NCBI GenBank assembly: GCA_947305745.1
Contig: CAMZEH010000007.1
Span: 1-51,028, forward strand
Direction: 5' to 3'
From: an uncultured Clostridia bacterium
Lineage (GTDB): Bacteria > Bacillota > Clostridia > Oscillospirales > Acutalibacteraceae
DNA: 51,028 bases
In this document: positions 1 to 9,882 of the stretch, piece after piece
Numbering within the stretch: position 1 is the stretch's first letter
Layout: every line of letters starts with the position of its first letter
Notes under the pieces: generated by a model
Database searches by the model: none
Told to the model about the DNA's origin: nothing
Seen by the model: only the letters and a program-made list of their open reading frames with translations
Position numbers and translations under genes: made by a program

Positions 1-125
1 GCACAAATTCAACAAAAAACAAACAAAAAACTCGGTTTTGTATAATTAACCATAAGACTCTACAACCACCGCATTTAATTGGATTAGTTGCATAGTGCCG
101 CGAACTGAAGAGTTTATCAAGAAAT

Positions 126-157
126 AAAAACCGGCCAACTTTTTAAGTTGACCGATA
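126..157 (-). terminator. Rho-independent terminator of the surface-protein gene block
   Basis: Read on the minus strand, CGGTCAACTT, a short A loop and AAGTTGGCCG form a hairpin with G-U pairs, followed by GGTTTTTATTT. It starts 14 bases past the stop of the giant gene, so it ends that transcript. The 125 bases to its left hold no gene that I can see. Confidence 0.8.
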
Positions 158-170
158 TTTAAAATTATTA

Positions 171-3100
171 TCAGTGAAGTCCTCCGTGATTATTGAGTTC
201 TTTCGTGCTGAGGCTTACGTTAAAAGTTACTACTGCATTATATATTCCTGAAGGTAGATTTTCCCAAACATTTGGAGCCATTTTTATCCATATTTCTTGT
301 GATCCATCCAAAAACACTTCTCCATATAATATATATTTCGGGTCGCTGCTTGTAAAATATATATTCTTATTTATCAAATCTGTGTCTAAGGAACTTTTCA
401 AATTGTAAGTTATGGTTTTTGTGCTATCATCAGTTTTTTCAAAATCTGTTTTCGATATATTTAACAGTATTTTATATGGATTTACAAATTTACCATCACC
501 GGCAACTGATTCTTCTTCGTCTTCGTCGTCGCTCTCGACTGTTCTAATACTTACAGTGTCTAATCTAAGCCGTGTCGTTTTGAATGGAACAACTATTCTT
601 TGCGGAAATTCCAAAATGTAATTCGATGAAAGGCTTGGAATAATCGTACATCTACCTTTACTCACTGCTATTAATTCCGCCGCGGTCACTTCCGAGCCGG
701 ATTCCAATCTTTCTTCATCTGTGAATACAAATTGCTTTGTACTGCTCATGGTTAAATTCTCTTCGTTACAGTTAATTCCAGATCCATATCCCGCAATTGT
801 TATATAATCGGTTTTATTGGTCCATGAAAGGCTAATCGTAGTATTGTTGTCAGTTCCTGTTATACCTTTCCCGGCTCCGATTGTTGGCCCACTAATCGTT
901 GAACTGTACACTGAGCAGTTGATTTGACCTCCGTTTATTACAATTGTTCCTCCGTTTGCGTTGGCTCCTCCGCCGATAGCGGCGCTATTGCCCCAACTTG
1001 TTTCTTGTGCGCTTATTATACCTCCGTGTATTGTAATTGTGCTTGGATTGGAGGTTGTTGTAGCTGTGTCAAATTTTCCTCCGCCTATTGCGGCATTATC
1101 TCCGTCGCCTTTTGCAGTTATGTCTCCTCCGTAGATTGTGATGTTGCCATTGAAGTTGCCCGCTTCGCCGCCTATTGCTGCTGATTGATGATTTCCGATC
1201 TTACTGGAAACACTTCCGCGAAGTTTTAGATTGCTATAGGAAGTCGGATCATCGCTGTAAATTTGATATGTGGCATATGGGTCCGAATCCACAAAGTAAT
1301 ATTTATTGGTTGGGTCTTCGGTATCTACAAAACAGTATTCGGTTTCGTCATATAAGTAATATTTCTTAGTCTTTTCGTCGAATTCCTCTGCGCGGGTTAC
1401 TACCGGATATGTTGCTGAGCCTATGTCATTGTCTGTTAGCCATAGTTCAGAGCCGTCTGTTGCGTGGAAAAGATGTAGCGTTTCATCATAAGAGTCGAAA
1501 TAATACTTTTTGCTACTATCATCCAAATCTTCATAATATGGATCATTTACGCCGTCATCAATGTAGTGATATTTTCTGTTTCCTTCGCTGTCTAAGTAGT
1601 AATCAGAATCATTTGGATCTTCTTCATATTTTTCACCTGTTGTTTCGTTTATCAAATACACTTTATTGCTGTCAATAAAATATAATGCGCTTACGTCTGT
1701 TTGTTGACCTTGTCCATCTAAAAGCATATATTTATCTGTTAGGGACCTATAATAATACTTGTTATCGTACTGTACAATCTCATGATCCACATTATCATAA
1801 GCATCAGATATCCAAAGTTCCGGTTCATTTTCAATATAACTGTCACTGCCATCAAGAGTCTTTTCAAAAGGGATATAACGATCAGAGCTTACATAATATT
1901 TTTTGCTACTATCATCCAAATCTTCATAATATGGATCGTTTACACCGTCATTAACGTAGTGATATTTTCTGTTTCCTTGGCCGTCTACAAAGTAATCAGA
2001 ATCATTTGGATCTTCCTCATATTTTTCACCGGTTAATCCTGCAACAATAGTCTTGTTGTAACTGGCATCAGTAAGAATATATAGATCCGTCGGTGTATTA
2101 TTTTCAAAAACAAGGTCATTTTTATATAAGCCCGGTATTTTCCTATATATTTCGCCGTCACACAAAACTTTTTCCAAGCTACTTCCATTATTTTGACCAT
2201 AAACATCATGACCGTCATATTGTAAATATAAGTTAATGGGAATCATGCTATCGCTGTGCAAAATATTTCCGATTTCCTGATTATTATAAAAATTATCGCT
2301 TCCCTGTGCGTAAAACGTAATGCTGTTCGGGGTGTTTACGGTGATGCTTTCGTTCGCTGTCAGGCTGCAGTTGTCCTTAAGTATGATATGAACGTCACCT
2401 AAAATTTGAATATTATCGTTAAAAGTGGTGTTGCCGTCGAGTACATACCAAGTGGTTGTATTTGCTATACCCAAAGTGGTTTCCCAGGTTTTTATAATCT
2501 CATAAGGAGTGGTGCTTGGGAGTGTCAATGCTGCATTTGCCCAGTATGGTACGTCGACTCTTTCATACCATTCGGCGTAAACCGTTACACCGCTGGGGTG
2601 AGTACTTGTGCTGAATGAACACATTGCGTCGTCGCTTAAATCACTTGCAAAATGCCAGCCTAAGAAAGCGTAAGCAGAATCTGTCGGCACCGACAGCGCG
2701 ATCGGTACTACGCTGTTCGGGTCGTATTCTGTTACAGGTGTAGTCGGAAAACTACCATGACTATTAAGAGTATACGTAATTGTTTGCATAACTACTTGCC
2801 ATTTTGCGTAAAAGGTCAAGTCTCCGTACGGAGCTGCTTTTGCTGCCGTGAATGGAGTTGTGGCCGGCGTTGTAAGCTGCGGGTCTGTGCACCAGTAATC
2901 GAATGTTCTCGATTGGTCGTCTACGGTAGCGGGCAAAGTGACAGTCGACCCCGAAGCCGTTGTATAAGAAGTGGGGGAGAGGCCTATTAAAGATGTGTTA
3001 CCATCCTTGTAGATTATATCTTGTACGAAGTGGAAATAATAATTTCCGTTATTAACAACATCATATCCGAAAACGTTTGCGATCGAAGTTGTGCATTTAC

Positions 3101-6100
3101 TTTCAAAAGCGCTTTGCTTACCTGCATAATTTATATCAACTTGTGTTACGCTGCTATCCGTCCCTAAGCCTGAGAAAGCATTTGTTCCCATGGAGTTCAT
3201 ACCTGTAGGAATCGTAACGGAATCAAGTTTTGCGCAGTTTTGGAATGCAGATGTTCCAATAGTTGTGACTGTGCTTGGGATATATATGATTTGGGTACTC
3301 ATGTAGGTGGCCGGCAAAGCGCTACAGCCATAGAAAGCTTCGTCGCCGATTGCTGTTAAATTATTGGGTATTGTTATTCTGTTTAAATTTGAGCAATTTT
3401 TAAATGAACGTGCTTGAATGACTGTTAGCTGTGTATTACTGTTGTAAACAGCTGTCAGTGAGGTGCAGCCATTACAAATATCTGTTCCTGTGCTCGTTAA
3501 GGAACCGGGTAGATTGATCCCCGTTAAGCTTGTACAATCTTGGAATATGCTATTTCCTATATATGTTATACCATAACCTACTTGAATGTTAGTTATTGAG
3601 CTACTATGAGCATAAAAAGGTGAACGATTAGTGCTGTTATTCCAATCGTATGTTGTTATGCTTGCTCCATATGGTGCATCGTAATTGTAGTATATGTCGC
3701 ATATACCGCTGATATTGGGTGGGGGTTTGGTTGCTCCATCAATACTGTACCACACGTAGTCTCCGCATTTAAAATGGAAAATATAGTTATTTGTATCCGT
3801 ACCCGCAATATCGTAACCAAATACATTCACGACGCTTGTAGTACACTTAGGGGTAAACTCCGCTTCTGTCCCTGCATAGCGGATATTTGCGTTAGGTGCA
3901 AGGCCTACGAATGCGTTTTGTTTCATTCCTGCGGAAGTTATACTCGTAGGAATGGTAATGTCCGTTATGCTTGAGCAATTACGGAAAGCGCTGTTGGCTA
4001 TTGTCGTTACTGAGTTTGGAAGTGTAACGCCTGTAAGATTTGAGCAATTATAAAATGCGCCCAAACCTATGTATGTGAGGCTTGAATTTTGTTCAAAAGT
4101 GACTGTTGTGAGGCTCGCGCAATTCGCGAAGGCTCCCCAACCCGGCTGGCTTGCACTGGAAGAATCTTGTATGGTTGTTACAGATGACGGTATTATTATG
4201 CTGGAGAACGCGCAATCTTGGAAAGCACCTGGTCCTATTGTTGTGAGACTGCTTGGCAGAGGGTTAGTGTTGCTATTTCCCTGCACCGTAAGCGTTGTCA
4301 GGCTTGTACAAGCCCAGAATGCATCTCGTTTAATTTCTGTAATATTATTATCTAGGAATTCAACGGTCGTAAGAGCTATAAGCTTTCTAAATATTGGTTG
4401 CTCTATATTGGTTGCGCCCGATATAACTACTTTTGTGATTGCATTATCTGAACCGTTTTCAGTTCCACCAGTGGCATTTTTGTTATTAATCCAGGGTCTG
4501 TTGTTATTAGTATAATTGGAATAGAAATTTCCGCTGCCCGTGACATACATAGTTGTGTTTCTAATCGTATTATCGGCATTATCGTTATAATCATACTCTA
4601 CGCGCCAGTAAAGGGCAGGCCCACACATATCTGTGCTCTTTCCGCCACTTTTCAAAAAGTGGAAAACATGGTTATTGTTGGGGAAAGAATATCCACCTTG
4701 TGTTATTGTTGTAGCACTTTGTTGACTGCTCTCGTTTATCATTTTGGAAATTAATTCGGCTTTCGTGCCGTACATGTACCAGATAGTTGTTGGTTCGGTG
4801 AATACACGTCCTCCGATTGATGTTATGCCTGATCCGAGATATACGTTCTGTATACCACTGTCGCCCCAGAAAGCCACGTGTCCTATAGACTGATCCATAG
4901 CTGAAAGATCTACCGTGGTGAATCTGTTATCGCTGTGAGAAAATGCGTCTCCTACAATTGCAACTTTGGCGGGTATCGTTAGTGTTCCTACCAGTGCATC
5001 GCTACCATCTGTTCCTCTGAAAGCTGCTGCATTAATCGTAAGCACGGAGGTCCTGCCGTCTTCAAACGTAATCGATGTTAGCCCTTTGCAATTGCGGAAT
5101 GCATTTGTCCCGATCGTTGTCACTGATTTTGGAATGTTAATGCCTGTAAGTGAAGTACAATCTTGAAAAGCGTTGTTTCCTATTGTTGTTACCGCGTTTG
5201 GAATTGTAATGCTTGTAAGATTTGAGCAATTATAAAATGCGCCCAAACCTATGTATGTGAGGCTTGAATTTTGTTCAAAAGTGACTGTTGTGAGGCTCGC
5301 GCAATTCGCGAAGGCTCCCCAACCCGGCTGGCTTGCACTGGAAGAATCTTGTATGGTTGTTACAGATGACGGTATTGTTATGCTGGAGAACGAGCAACCT
5401 TGGAAAGCACCTGGTCCTATAGTTGTGAGACTACTTGGCAGAGGGTTAGTGTTGCTGTTGCCCTGTACCGTAAGCGTCGCAAGGCTTGTACAGCTCCAGA
5501 ATGCATCTTGTTTAATTTCTGTAATATTATTATCCAGGAATTCAACGGTCGTAAGAGCTGTAAGCTTTCTAAATATTGGTTTTTCTATATTGGTTGCGCC
5601 CGATATAACTACTTTTGTGATTGAATTTTCGCCGTCAGCGTTGTTGGTCCAGGGTCTGTTTGTATTGGTATACGTAGTGTAAAAGTTTCCGCTTCCCGTG
5701 ACGTACATAGTTTGAGTTTCCGGAGAAGTAGAAGCGGTGCTTTGGTATGTATATTCTATTCTCCAATAAAGAGTAGGTCCGCATTGACCTTCATTTTTCA
5801 CAAAGTGATAAATATATGTGTTTCCGCTACCGAAAGTACCGTCTAAGTTGCTGCCGCCGTAGCTTTTGGCTATCAGAGCAGGCTTATTTCCGTAGCGGTA
5901 CCATATATCAGCATTGGCGGCAAGATTTGCAAATGCATTTTGCCCGATTGATGTTATATTGTTTGAATAAGGTGTTGTGCTTGTGTTTCCTTCAAAGTTT
6001 ACGGTATCTAAGCCGCTGCAGTTTTGGAAAGCACTGGCACCTATCGTCGTTACCGATTTTGGGATTGTAATGCTTGTGAGTGAGGTATCGTTATAAAATG

Positions 6101-9038
6101 CGCCTATTCCGATATTGGTAATTGCAGGAGTTCCTTCAAACGTGACTGTTGTAAGGCCCGTGCAATTTGCGAAAGCTCCTAACCTCGGTTGACTCGGATC
6201 ATCAGAATTTTGTATGGTTGTTACCGACGCAGGGATTCTTATGCTTGTCAGCGCTGGGCAATAAGCGAAAGCACCTGCTCCTATTGTTGTGAGGCTGCTT
6301 GGCAGAGGGTTAGTGTTGCTGTTGCCCTGAATTTCAATAGTAGTAAGGTTTGTGCAACCGCCAAACGCGTATTTTTTAATATTGGTAATATTATTATCTG
6401 ACAAATAGACAGTTTTCAAAGCTTCAAGAGAGTAAAATACATTATTCCCTACGTTGGTTGCTCCCGTAATGCTTACTTTTGTGATTGCATTGTCTGCACC
6501 GTATACAGTTTCACCTTTGGCATTTTTGTTATTAATCCAGCCTCGATTATTCGCGAGGTAATCATAAAAATCTCCCGTGCCTGTGACATACATTGCCGTT
6601 TCCCTGACCGTGTTGTCACTCAGATTATTATATTCATATTCGACTTTCCAATAAAGATTGGCGCCGCATTTGCTGTCTCTGCCACCACTTTCCAAAAAGT
6701 GGAAAACATGGTTTCCGTTCGGGAACGAATACCCACCTTGTGTTATTGTTGTAGCACTTTGTTGACTGCTCTCGTTTATCATTTTGGAAATTAATTCGGC
6801 TTTCGTGCCGTACATGTACCAGATAGTTGTTGGTTCGGTGAATACACGTCCTCCGATTGATGTTATGCCTGATCCGAGATATACGTTCTGTATACCACTG
6901 TCGCCCCAGAAAGCCACGTGTCCTATAGACTGATCCATAGCTGAAAGATCTACCGTGGTGAATCTGTTATCGCTGTGAGAAAATGCACCGTCTACAATTG
7001 CAACTTTGGCGGGTATCGTTAGTGTTCCTACCAGTGCATCGCCACCATCTGTTCCTCTAAAAGCTCCGTTACCGATCGTAAGAACGGAAGTTCTGCCGTC
7101 TTCAAACGTAATTGACGTTAGCCCTGTGCAACCATTGAACGCATTTGTCCCTATCGTTGTCACAGCTTTTGGAATGTTGATGCCTGTAAGTGAGGTACAA
7201 TTTTGAAAAGCAGCGTTGCCTATTGTCGTCACTGAGTTTGGAATTGTAATGCTTGTAAGATTTGAGCAATTATAAAAGGCATTTACGCCGATCGAAGTTG
7301 TGGTTGAAGGTATAGTGAAAGATTGCAAACTCGTGCATCTGTTAAACACCGATTCGTTAATGGCAGTAACTGTGCTGGGGAATGTATTAGAACTAGCTCC
7401 TTGCGGTTTAATGGTTGTCAATGAAGAGCATTGCTCGAATGCACCTTTTCCGACCGAGGTAAGCGAAGAAGGTAACGTAACACTAGTGAAATTCGAATTC
7501 GTAAATTGAAAAAAAGCATAATTTCCTATGTGAGTTATTTCGTTTAACCCCATATATGGATTAAAGAGTATCCCTTTGTAATTTGCACGTACACTATTCC
7601 ATGGTGCACTTGTTGTGCTATAATCAGTCATTGCTCCATGCCCTATGAACTCAAGATAGTTTCGTGAAGAATCCGTTTGGGAAGTACTATAGTCACCGGG
7701 ATGCCCTTGTGTAGAAGAAGTTTTTTCGGGGAAAGCATACATAGTATTCCCGCATTTCCAGCCATACCAGTGAAAATACTGATTACCGTGGTTCGGAAAA
7801 CACGCCGCTACATTACCCGAGCATGGTGTGTTTAGATCTCCGCAACTTTCTCCAACATATATATTCATGCCATTAGGTGTGCCTCTAAAGCAGTTTGAAC
7901 CAATCATGGCACTACCCGAGCAGCTGTTGGGTATATTTACGCACATTAAACTTGTGCAATTATCAAATGCTCTTTCATTCAATTGTGTTACGGTGTCAGG
8001 TATGTATATTTTAGTCAAATTTTTGCAGTTTAAGAAGCAGGCCAGAGGCAATTTCGTCACTCCGGTATTGTAAAGATTTATGGAATTTACTCCTGCCTCC
8101 TCAAAAACTCCTTGACCTAATGATGTCAGTGAGCTTGGCAATTCAACGGAAAAACTTGATATCGGCGTTTTGTTTTGCGCACCTCCCAGCTGATAGAAGG
8201 CATAGTTGCCTATGCTTGTTATTCCTTCACCTATTACAACTTTTGTAATCGTAACGTTGCCGTCACTTATGGGACTGTATCCATTGTGAAACGGGGAGTT
8301 AGCTTGGCTATAGTTGGGTATTGCGGTTGTGCTTCCCACTTTCGTAATTGTTAATGTTTGAGTACTGGTAACGTATTGCCATCTAATTCCGCTGGTTGCA
8401 TCACCTGTCATGTAGTCACTTGCATCATCTGTAACTTTTATATTATATCTTGTATTATCAATTGTAACATAAAGATGTTCATCGCTATAGAATGGCTTAT
8501 GCGATTTTACAACCCATTCTCCGCTTTCTTCTGTAGCCGAGAATAAGTTATCGTTGCTGCTTTCGACTTCTGTTACATTGCCACTCAACTGCAGCTTATC
8601 CAAAATTTTTGCAAGTTTTACGCTCGTACCCCCGGGCAAAACGTACTGCAAATCTTTATGCGTGAATTCAACGGTATAATCTGCGCTTTTCGCTTGCGTA
8701 TTCTCTGATTTATTGTTTTCTGAAACTTTCGCAGTTTCAGCCCTTGCTTCTTTTTTTGAATCTCCGGCTGTTGTTTTTGTTTCAGATTTCGAAGTAACTT
8801 TGTTTGTTTCCGGTGTTTCCTTCTCGGCGATTTCTTCCTTTTCTGTTACTTCGCTTTTTGTTGTGTCTTCCGGTTTAAATTCATTTTCACCGTCTTTTCT
8901 ATTTGCGAAAATTTTTTCTATTTTTATTTCCGATTCTTCTGCGTCCCCTTGCGCGTTCGTCGCAGAGACGATAGGGGAGAACGCAAAAATCATAAAAATA
9001 GGAAATAAAATCGTTAATAAGTAATGTTTAAATCTCAT
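171..9038 (-). CDS. Giant secreted BspA-like leucine-rich-repeat surface protein
   Basis: A protein of about 2955 aa. An N-terminal signal peptide (hydrophobic core, then FSPIVSA) is followed by a Lys/Glu/Thr-rich linker (about 30-120). Residues about 240-2010 hold dozens of LRR_5/BspA-type repeats of the form L.SIG..AF..C..L..I.IP. They are broken by six or so caps, several reading CG..LYWR.EY then MYVTGSG.FY. Residues about 2015-2170 are InlB-like B-repeats (FDYW, LTFYAKW, FLGWHF, VTVYAEW). About 2335-2600 is Asp/Tyr-rich with a duplicated unit, and about 2615-2720 repeats AAIGGG/ITIHGG, probably a beta-helix. The last ~150 residues resemble the three small exported proteins upstream. No LPXTG or other sorting signal is visible. 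I chose the second ATG (9038) because AAAGG lies 9 bases before it; another ATG is at 9047. BspA-like proteins act in adhesion in other bacteria, but the ligand here is unknown. Confidence 0.9.
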   Translation of the reverse strand: MRFKHYLLTILFPIFMIFAFSPIVSATNAQGDAEESEIKIEKIFANRKDGENEFKPEDTTKSEVTEKEEIAEKETPETNKVTSKSETKTTAGDSKKEARAETAKVSENNKSENTQAKSADYTVEFTHKDLQYVLPGGTSVKLAKILDKLQLSGNVTEVESSNDNLFSATEESGEWVVKSHKPFYSDEHLYVTIDNTRYNIKVTDDASDYMTGDATSGIRWQYVTSTQTLTITKVGSTTAIPNYSQANSPFHNGYSPISDGNVTITKVVIGEGITSIGNYAFYQLGGAQNKTPISSFSVELPSSLTSLGQGVFEEAGVNSINLYNTGVTKLPLACFLNCKNLTKIYIPDTVTQLNERAFDNCTSLMCVNIPNSCSGSAMIGSNCFRGTPNGMNIYVGESCGDLNTPCSGNVAACFPNHGNQYFHWYGWKCGNTMYAFPEKTSSTQGHPGDYSTSQTDSSRNYLEFIGHGAMTDYSTTSAPWNSVRANYKGILFNPYMGLNEITHIGNYAFFQFTNSNFTSVTLPSSLTSVGKGAFEQCSSLTTIKPQGASSNTFPSTVTAINESVFNRCTSLQSFTIPSTTTSIGVNAFYNCSNLTSITIPNSVTTIGNAAFQNCTSLTGINIPKAVTTIGTNAFNGCTGLTSITFEDGRTSVLTIGNGAFRGTDGGDALVGTLTIPAKVAIVDGAFSHSDNRFTTVDLSAMDQSIGHVAFWGDSGIQNVYLGSGITSIGGRVFTEPTTIWYMYGTKAELISKMINESSQQSATTITQGGYSFPNGNHVFHFLESGGRDSKCGANLYWKVEYEYNNLSDNTVRETAMYVTGTGDFYDYLANNRGWINNKNAKGETVYGADNAITKVSITGATNVGNNVFYSLEALKTVYLSDNNITNIKKYAFGGCTNLTTIEIQGNSNTNPLPSSLTTIGAGAFAYCPALTSIRIPASVTTIQNSDDPSQPRLGAFANCTGLTTVTFEGTPAITNIGIGAFYNDTSLTSITIPKSVTTIGASAFQNCSGLDTVNFEGNTSTTPYSNNITSIGQNAFANLAANADIWYRYGNKPALIAKSYGGSNLDGTFGSGNTYIYHFVKNEGQCGPTLYWRIEYTYQSTASTSPETQTMYVTGSGNFYTTYTNTNRPWTNNADGENSITKVVISGATNIEKPIFRKLTALTTVEFLDNNITEIKQDAFWSCTSLATLTVQGNSNTNPLPSSLTTIGPGAFQGCSFSSITIPSSVTTIQDSSSASQPGWGAFANCASLTTVTFEQNSSLTYIGLGAFYNCSNLTSITIPNAVTTIGNNAFQDCTSLTGINIPKSVTTIGTNAFRNCKGLTSITFEDGRTSVLTINAAAFRGTDGSDALVGTLTIPAKVAIVGDAFSHSDNRFTTVDLSAMDQSIGHVAFWGDSGIQNVYLGSGITSIGGRVFTEPTTIWYMYGTKAELISKMINESSQQSATTITQGGYSFPNNNHVFHFLKSGGKSTDMCGPALYWRVEYDYNDNADNTIRNTTMYVTGSGNFYSNYTNNNRPWINNKNATGGTENGSDNAITKVVISGATNIEQPIFRKLIALTTVEFLDNNITEIKRDAFWACTSLTTLTVQGNSNTNPLPSSLTTIGPGAFQDCAFSSIIIPSSVTTIQDSSSASQPGWGAFANCASLTTVTFEQNSSLTYIGLGAFYNCSNLTGVTLPNSVTTIANSAFRNCSSITDITIPTSITSAGMKQNAFVGLAPNANIRYAGTEAEFTPKCTTSVVNVFGYDIAGTDTNNYIFHFKCGDYVWYSIDGATKPPPNISGICDIYYNYDAPYGASITTYDWNNSTNRSPFYAHSSSITNIQVGYGITYIGNSIFQDCTSLTGINLPGSLTSTGTDICNGCTSLTAVYNSNTQLTVIQARSFKNCSNLNRITIPNNLTAIGDEAFYGCSALPATYMSTQIIYIPSTVTTIGTSAFQNCAKLDSVTIPTGMNSMGTNAFSGLGTDSSVTQVDINYAGKQSAFESKCTTSIANVFGYDVVNNGNYYFHFVQDIIYKDGNTSLIGLSPTSYTTASGSTVTLPATVDDQSRTFDYWCTDPQLTTPATTPFTAAKAAPYGDLTFYAKWQVVMQTITYTLNSHGSFPTTPVTEYDPNSVVPIALSVPTDSAYAFLGWHFASDLSDDAMCSFSTSTHPSGVTVYAEWYERVDVPYWANAALTLPSTTPYEIIKTWETTLGIANTTTWYVLDGNTTFNDNIQILGDVHIILKDNCSLTANESITVNTPNSITFYAQGSDNFYNNQEIGNILHSDSMIPINLYLQYDGHDVYGQNNGSSLEKVLCDGEIYRKIPGLYKNDLVFENNTPTDLYILTDASYNKTIVAGLTGEKYEEDPNDSDYFVDGQGNRKYHYVNDGVNDPYYEDLDDSSKKYYVSSDRYIPFEKTLDGSDSYIENEPELWISDAYDNVDHEIVQYDNKYYYRSLTDKYMLLDGQGQQTDVSALYFIDSNKVYLINETTGEKYEEDPNDSDYYLDSEGNRKYHYIDDGVNDPYYEDLDDSSKKYYFDSYDETLHLFHATDGSELWLTDNDIGSATYPVVTRAEEFDEKTKKYYLYDETEYCFVDTEDPTNKYYFVDSDPYATYQIYSDDPTSYSNLKLRGSVSSKIGNHQSAAIGGEAGNFNGNITIYGGDITAKGDGDNAAIGGGKFDTATTTSNPSTITIHGGIISAQETSWGNSAAIGGGANANGGTIVINGGQINCSVYSSTISGPTIGAGKGITGTDNNTTISLSWTNKTDYITIAGYGSGINCNEENLTMSSTKQFVFTDEERLESGSEVTAAELIAVSKGRCTIIPSLSSNYILEFPQRIVVPFKTTRLRLDTVSIRTVESDDEDEEESVAGDGKFVNPYKILLNISKTDFEKTDDSTKTITYNLKSSLDTDLINKNIYFTSSDPKYILYGEVFLDGSQEIWIKMAPNVWENLPSGIYNAVVTFNVSLSTKELNNHGGLH
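4032..4194. repeat. Perfect 163-bp direct repeat, copy 1
   Basis: It is identical to 5214-5376, at an offset of 1182 bp (394 codons), within the same giant gene. It encodes the LRR segment with GWGAFANCASLTTVTFEQ. Flanking sequence is also close, with single-base differences. Confidence 0.93.
4693..4946. repeat. Perfect 254-bp direct repeat, copy 1
   Basis: It is identical base for base to 6733-6986, at an offset of 2040 bp (exactly 680 codons), inside the giant LRR gene. It encodes the cap-proximal segment containing WYMYGTKAELISKMI. Similarity continues with scattered changes on both sides. Confidence 0.95.
5214..5376. repeat. Perfect 163-bp direct repeat, copy 2
   Basis: Second copy of 4032-4194. 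It lies between the two copies of the 254-bp repeat, so the duplicated blocks are interleaved. Confidence 0.93.
6733..6986. repeat. Perfect 254-bp direct repeat, copy 2
   Basis: Second copy of 4693-4946. The in-frame offset and absence of silent changes indicate a recent duplication or gene conversion inside the giant gene. Confidence 0.95.
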
Positions 9039-9054
9039 TTTTACCATCCTTTCT

Positions 9055-9702
9055 CTATTTTTTTCTGAGGTAGTGCATTTCTTTCTTTTTTATGAACGTC
9101 AGTGTAAAAATAATTACACAAATTGTAGCGGCTAAAACGTAAATTAGCGGTTTTGTGTTTGTTTCGTCTGAAGTTTTTATGTGATGAATTTGCTTTTTCT
9201 GACTTTGTTTCTCTTTTTCTTTGTCGTTTTCCGGTTGTTTACCGCCGATTAATTTGAATCTTACCTTCAATATTCCGTCTTCAAGATCTTTTATTTTAAG
9301 AAGACCGCCCGAAACAAGACCGGTAACATCTTTGCCATTCCAATAGACGGATTCGATTTCATATCCGCTGTTGGGTATTATGTAAAAAATCAGGGTCATA
9401 GTCTCGAAAGTCGCATTTTTCGAGTATGTTTTTTTGTTATGTTTTATAGATCCGTTTTCGCCGATGTCCAAAGTAACTGCCGCAGGTACATACGTTTGAA
9501 GATCAACTTGTGATGTTTGCGGCTCGGCGTCTTCGCCCAGCAAGTCCTCAAGATCCATCATTTCCATTTCGCCGACAATAACTTCTTGTTCGCCGGCGTC
9601 ACCGGTATCGGGTGGATCCTCAGCAAAAGTGGGAATTATAAAAACGGATAATATAATCAACAATGCTGAAAATAATTTTAGGATTTTAAAATTTTGTTTC
9701 AT
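9055..9702 (-). CDS. Exported, membrane-anchored protein of the surface cluster
   Basis: This 215-aa protein has a signal peptide (FSALLIILSVFIIPTFA), an acidic stretch (about 28-62) and a small domain at about 75-155 (IGENGSI, IIPNSGYEIESVYWNG) that resembles divergent beta-rich repeats of Gram-positive surface proteins. A Lys/Gln-rich spacer follows, then one membrane helix (PLIYVLAATICVIIFTLTF) and a basic tail. The predicted topology is outside domain, single C-terminal anchor. There is no LPXTG motif. It has a GGGAGG ribosome site and ends 16 bases before the giant gene, so the two are probably cotranscribed. It is the only member of the cluster with a visible membrane anchor, so it could tether the others; that is inference. 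I do not recognise a named family. Confidence 0.8.
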   Translation of the reverse strand: MKQNFKILKLFSALLIILSVFIIPTFAEDPPDTGDAGEQEVIVGEMEMMDLEDLLGEDAEPQTSQVDLQTYVPAAVTLDIGENGSIKHNKKTYSKNATFETMTLIFYIIPNSGYEIESVYWNGKDVTGLVSGGLLKIKDLEDGILKVRFKLIGGKQPENDKEKEKQSQKKQIHHIKTSDETNTKPLIYVLAATICVIIFTLTFIKKKEMHYLRKK

Positions 9703-9780
9703 TTTTCGAATTCCTCCCTAATTTTTATATAAAAACAACAGTAATTCGGCATTCAAAATAGTGATATAAAGTATTTGTAT

Positions 9781-9810
9781 ATAATATCATTATTTTCAGT
9801 GTCGAGTCAA
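9781..9810 (-). promoter_or_regulatory. Possible sigma-A promoter for the anchor and giant genes
   Basis: On the minus strand TTGACT (9810-9805), 18 bases, then TATTAT (9786-9781). It lies about 80 bases upstream of the 215-aa gene and could give this gene and the giant gene separate control from the small exported proteins. Confidence 0.45.
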
Positions 9811-9828
9811 GTCATAAAATGGGGTAGT

Positions 9829-9855
9829 GCAGAAGAGGCTTTTGGCCCCTCCTGC
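9829..9855 (-). terminator. Hairpin after the 325-aa gene, possible weak terminator
   Basis: Read on the minus strand, GCAGGAGGGGC and GCCUCUUCUGC pair (with G-U wobbles) around a short A-rich loop, 27 bases past the stop of the 325-aa gene. The U-rich tract is not immediate (CACUACCCCAUUUU), so it may be a partial terminator or an RNA-processing site. Confidence 0.35.
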
Positions 9856-9882
9856 GTAGTTTTAAAATTATTCACATTAACG

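Noticed and set aside
171..620. WxL cell-wall binding domain at the end of the giant protein and in the small exported proteins
   Set aside because: The closing strand G.Y.G..TF resembles the last strand of WxL domains, but the second W-x-L motif and the DUF916 partner genes are missing. I keep it as a separate, unnamed module.
4069..5682. Plus-strand open frames of 148 and 143 aa that look like a pair of paralogues
   Set aside because: They are antisense shadows of the repeated LRR segments in the giant gene; their similarity comes only from the DNA repeat, and there is no ribosome site.
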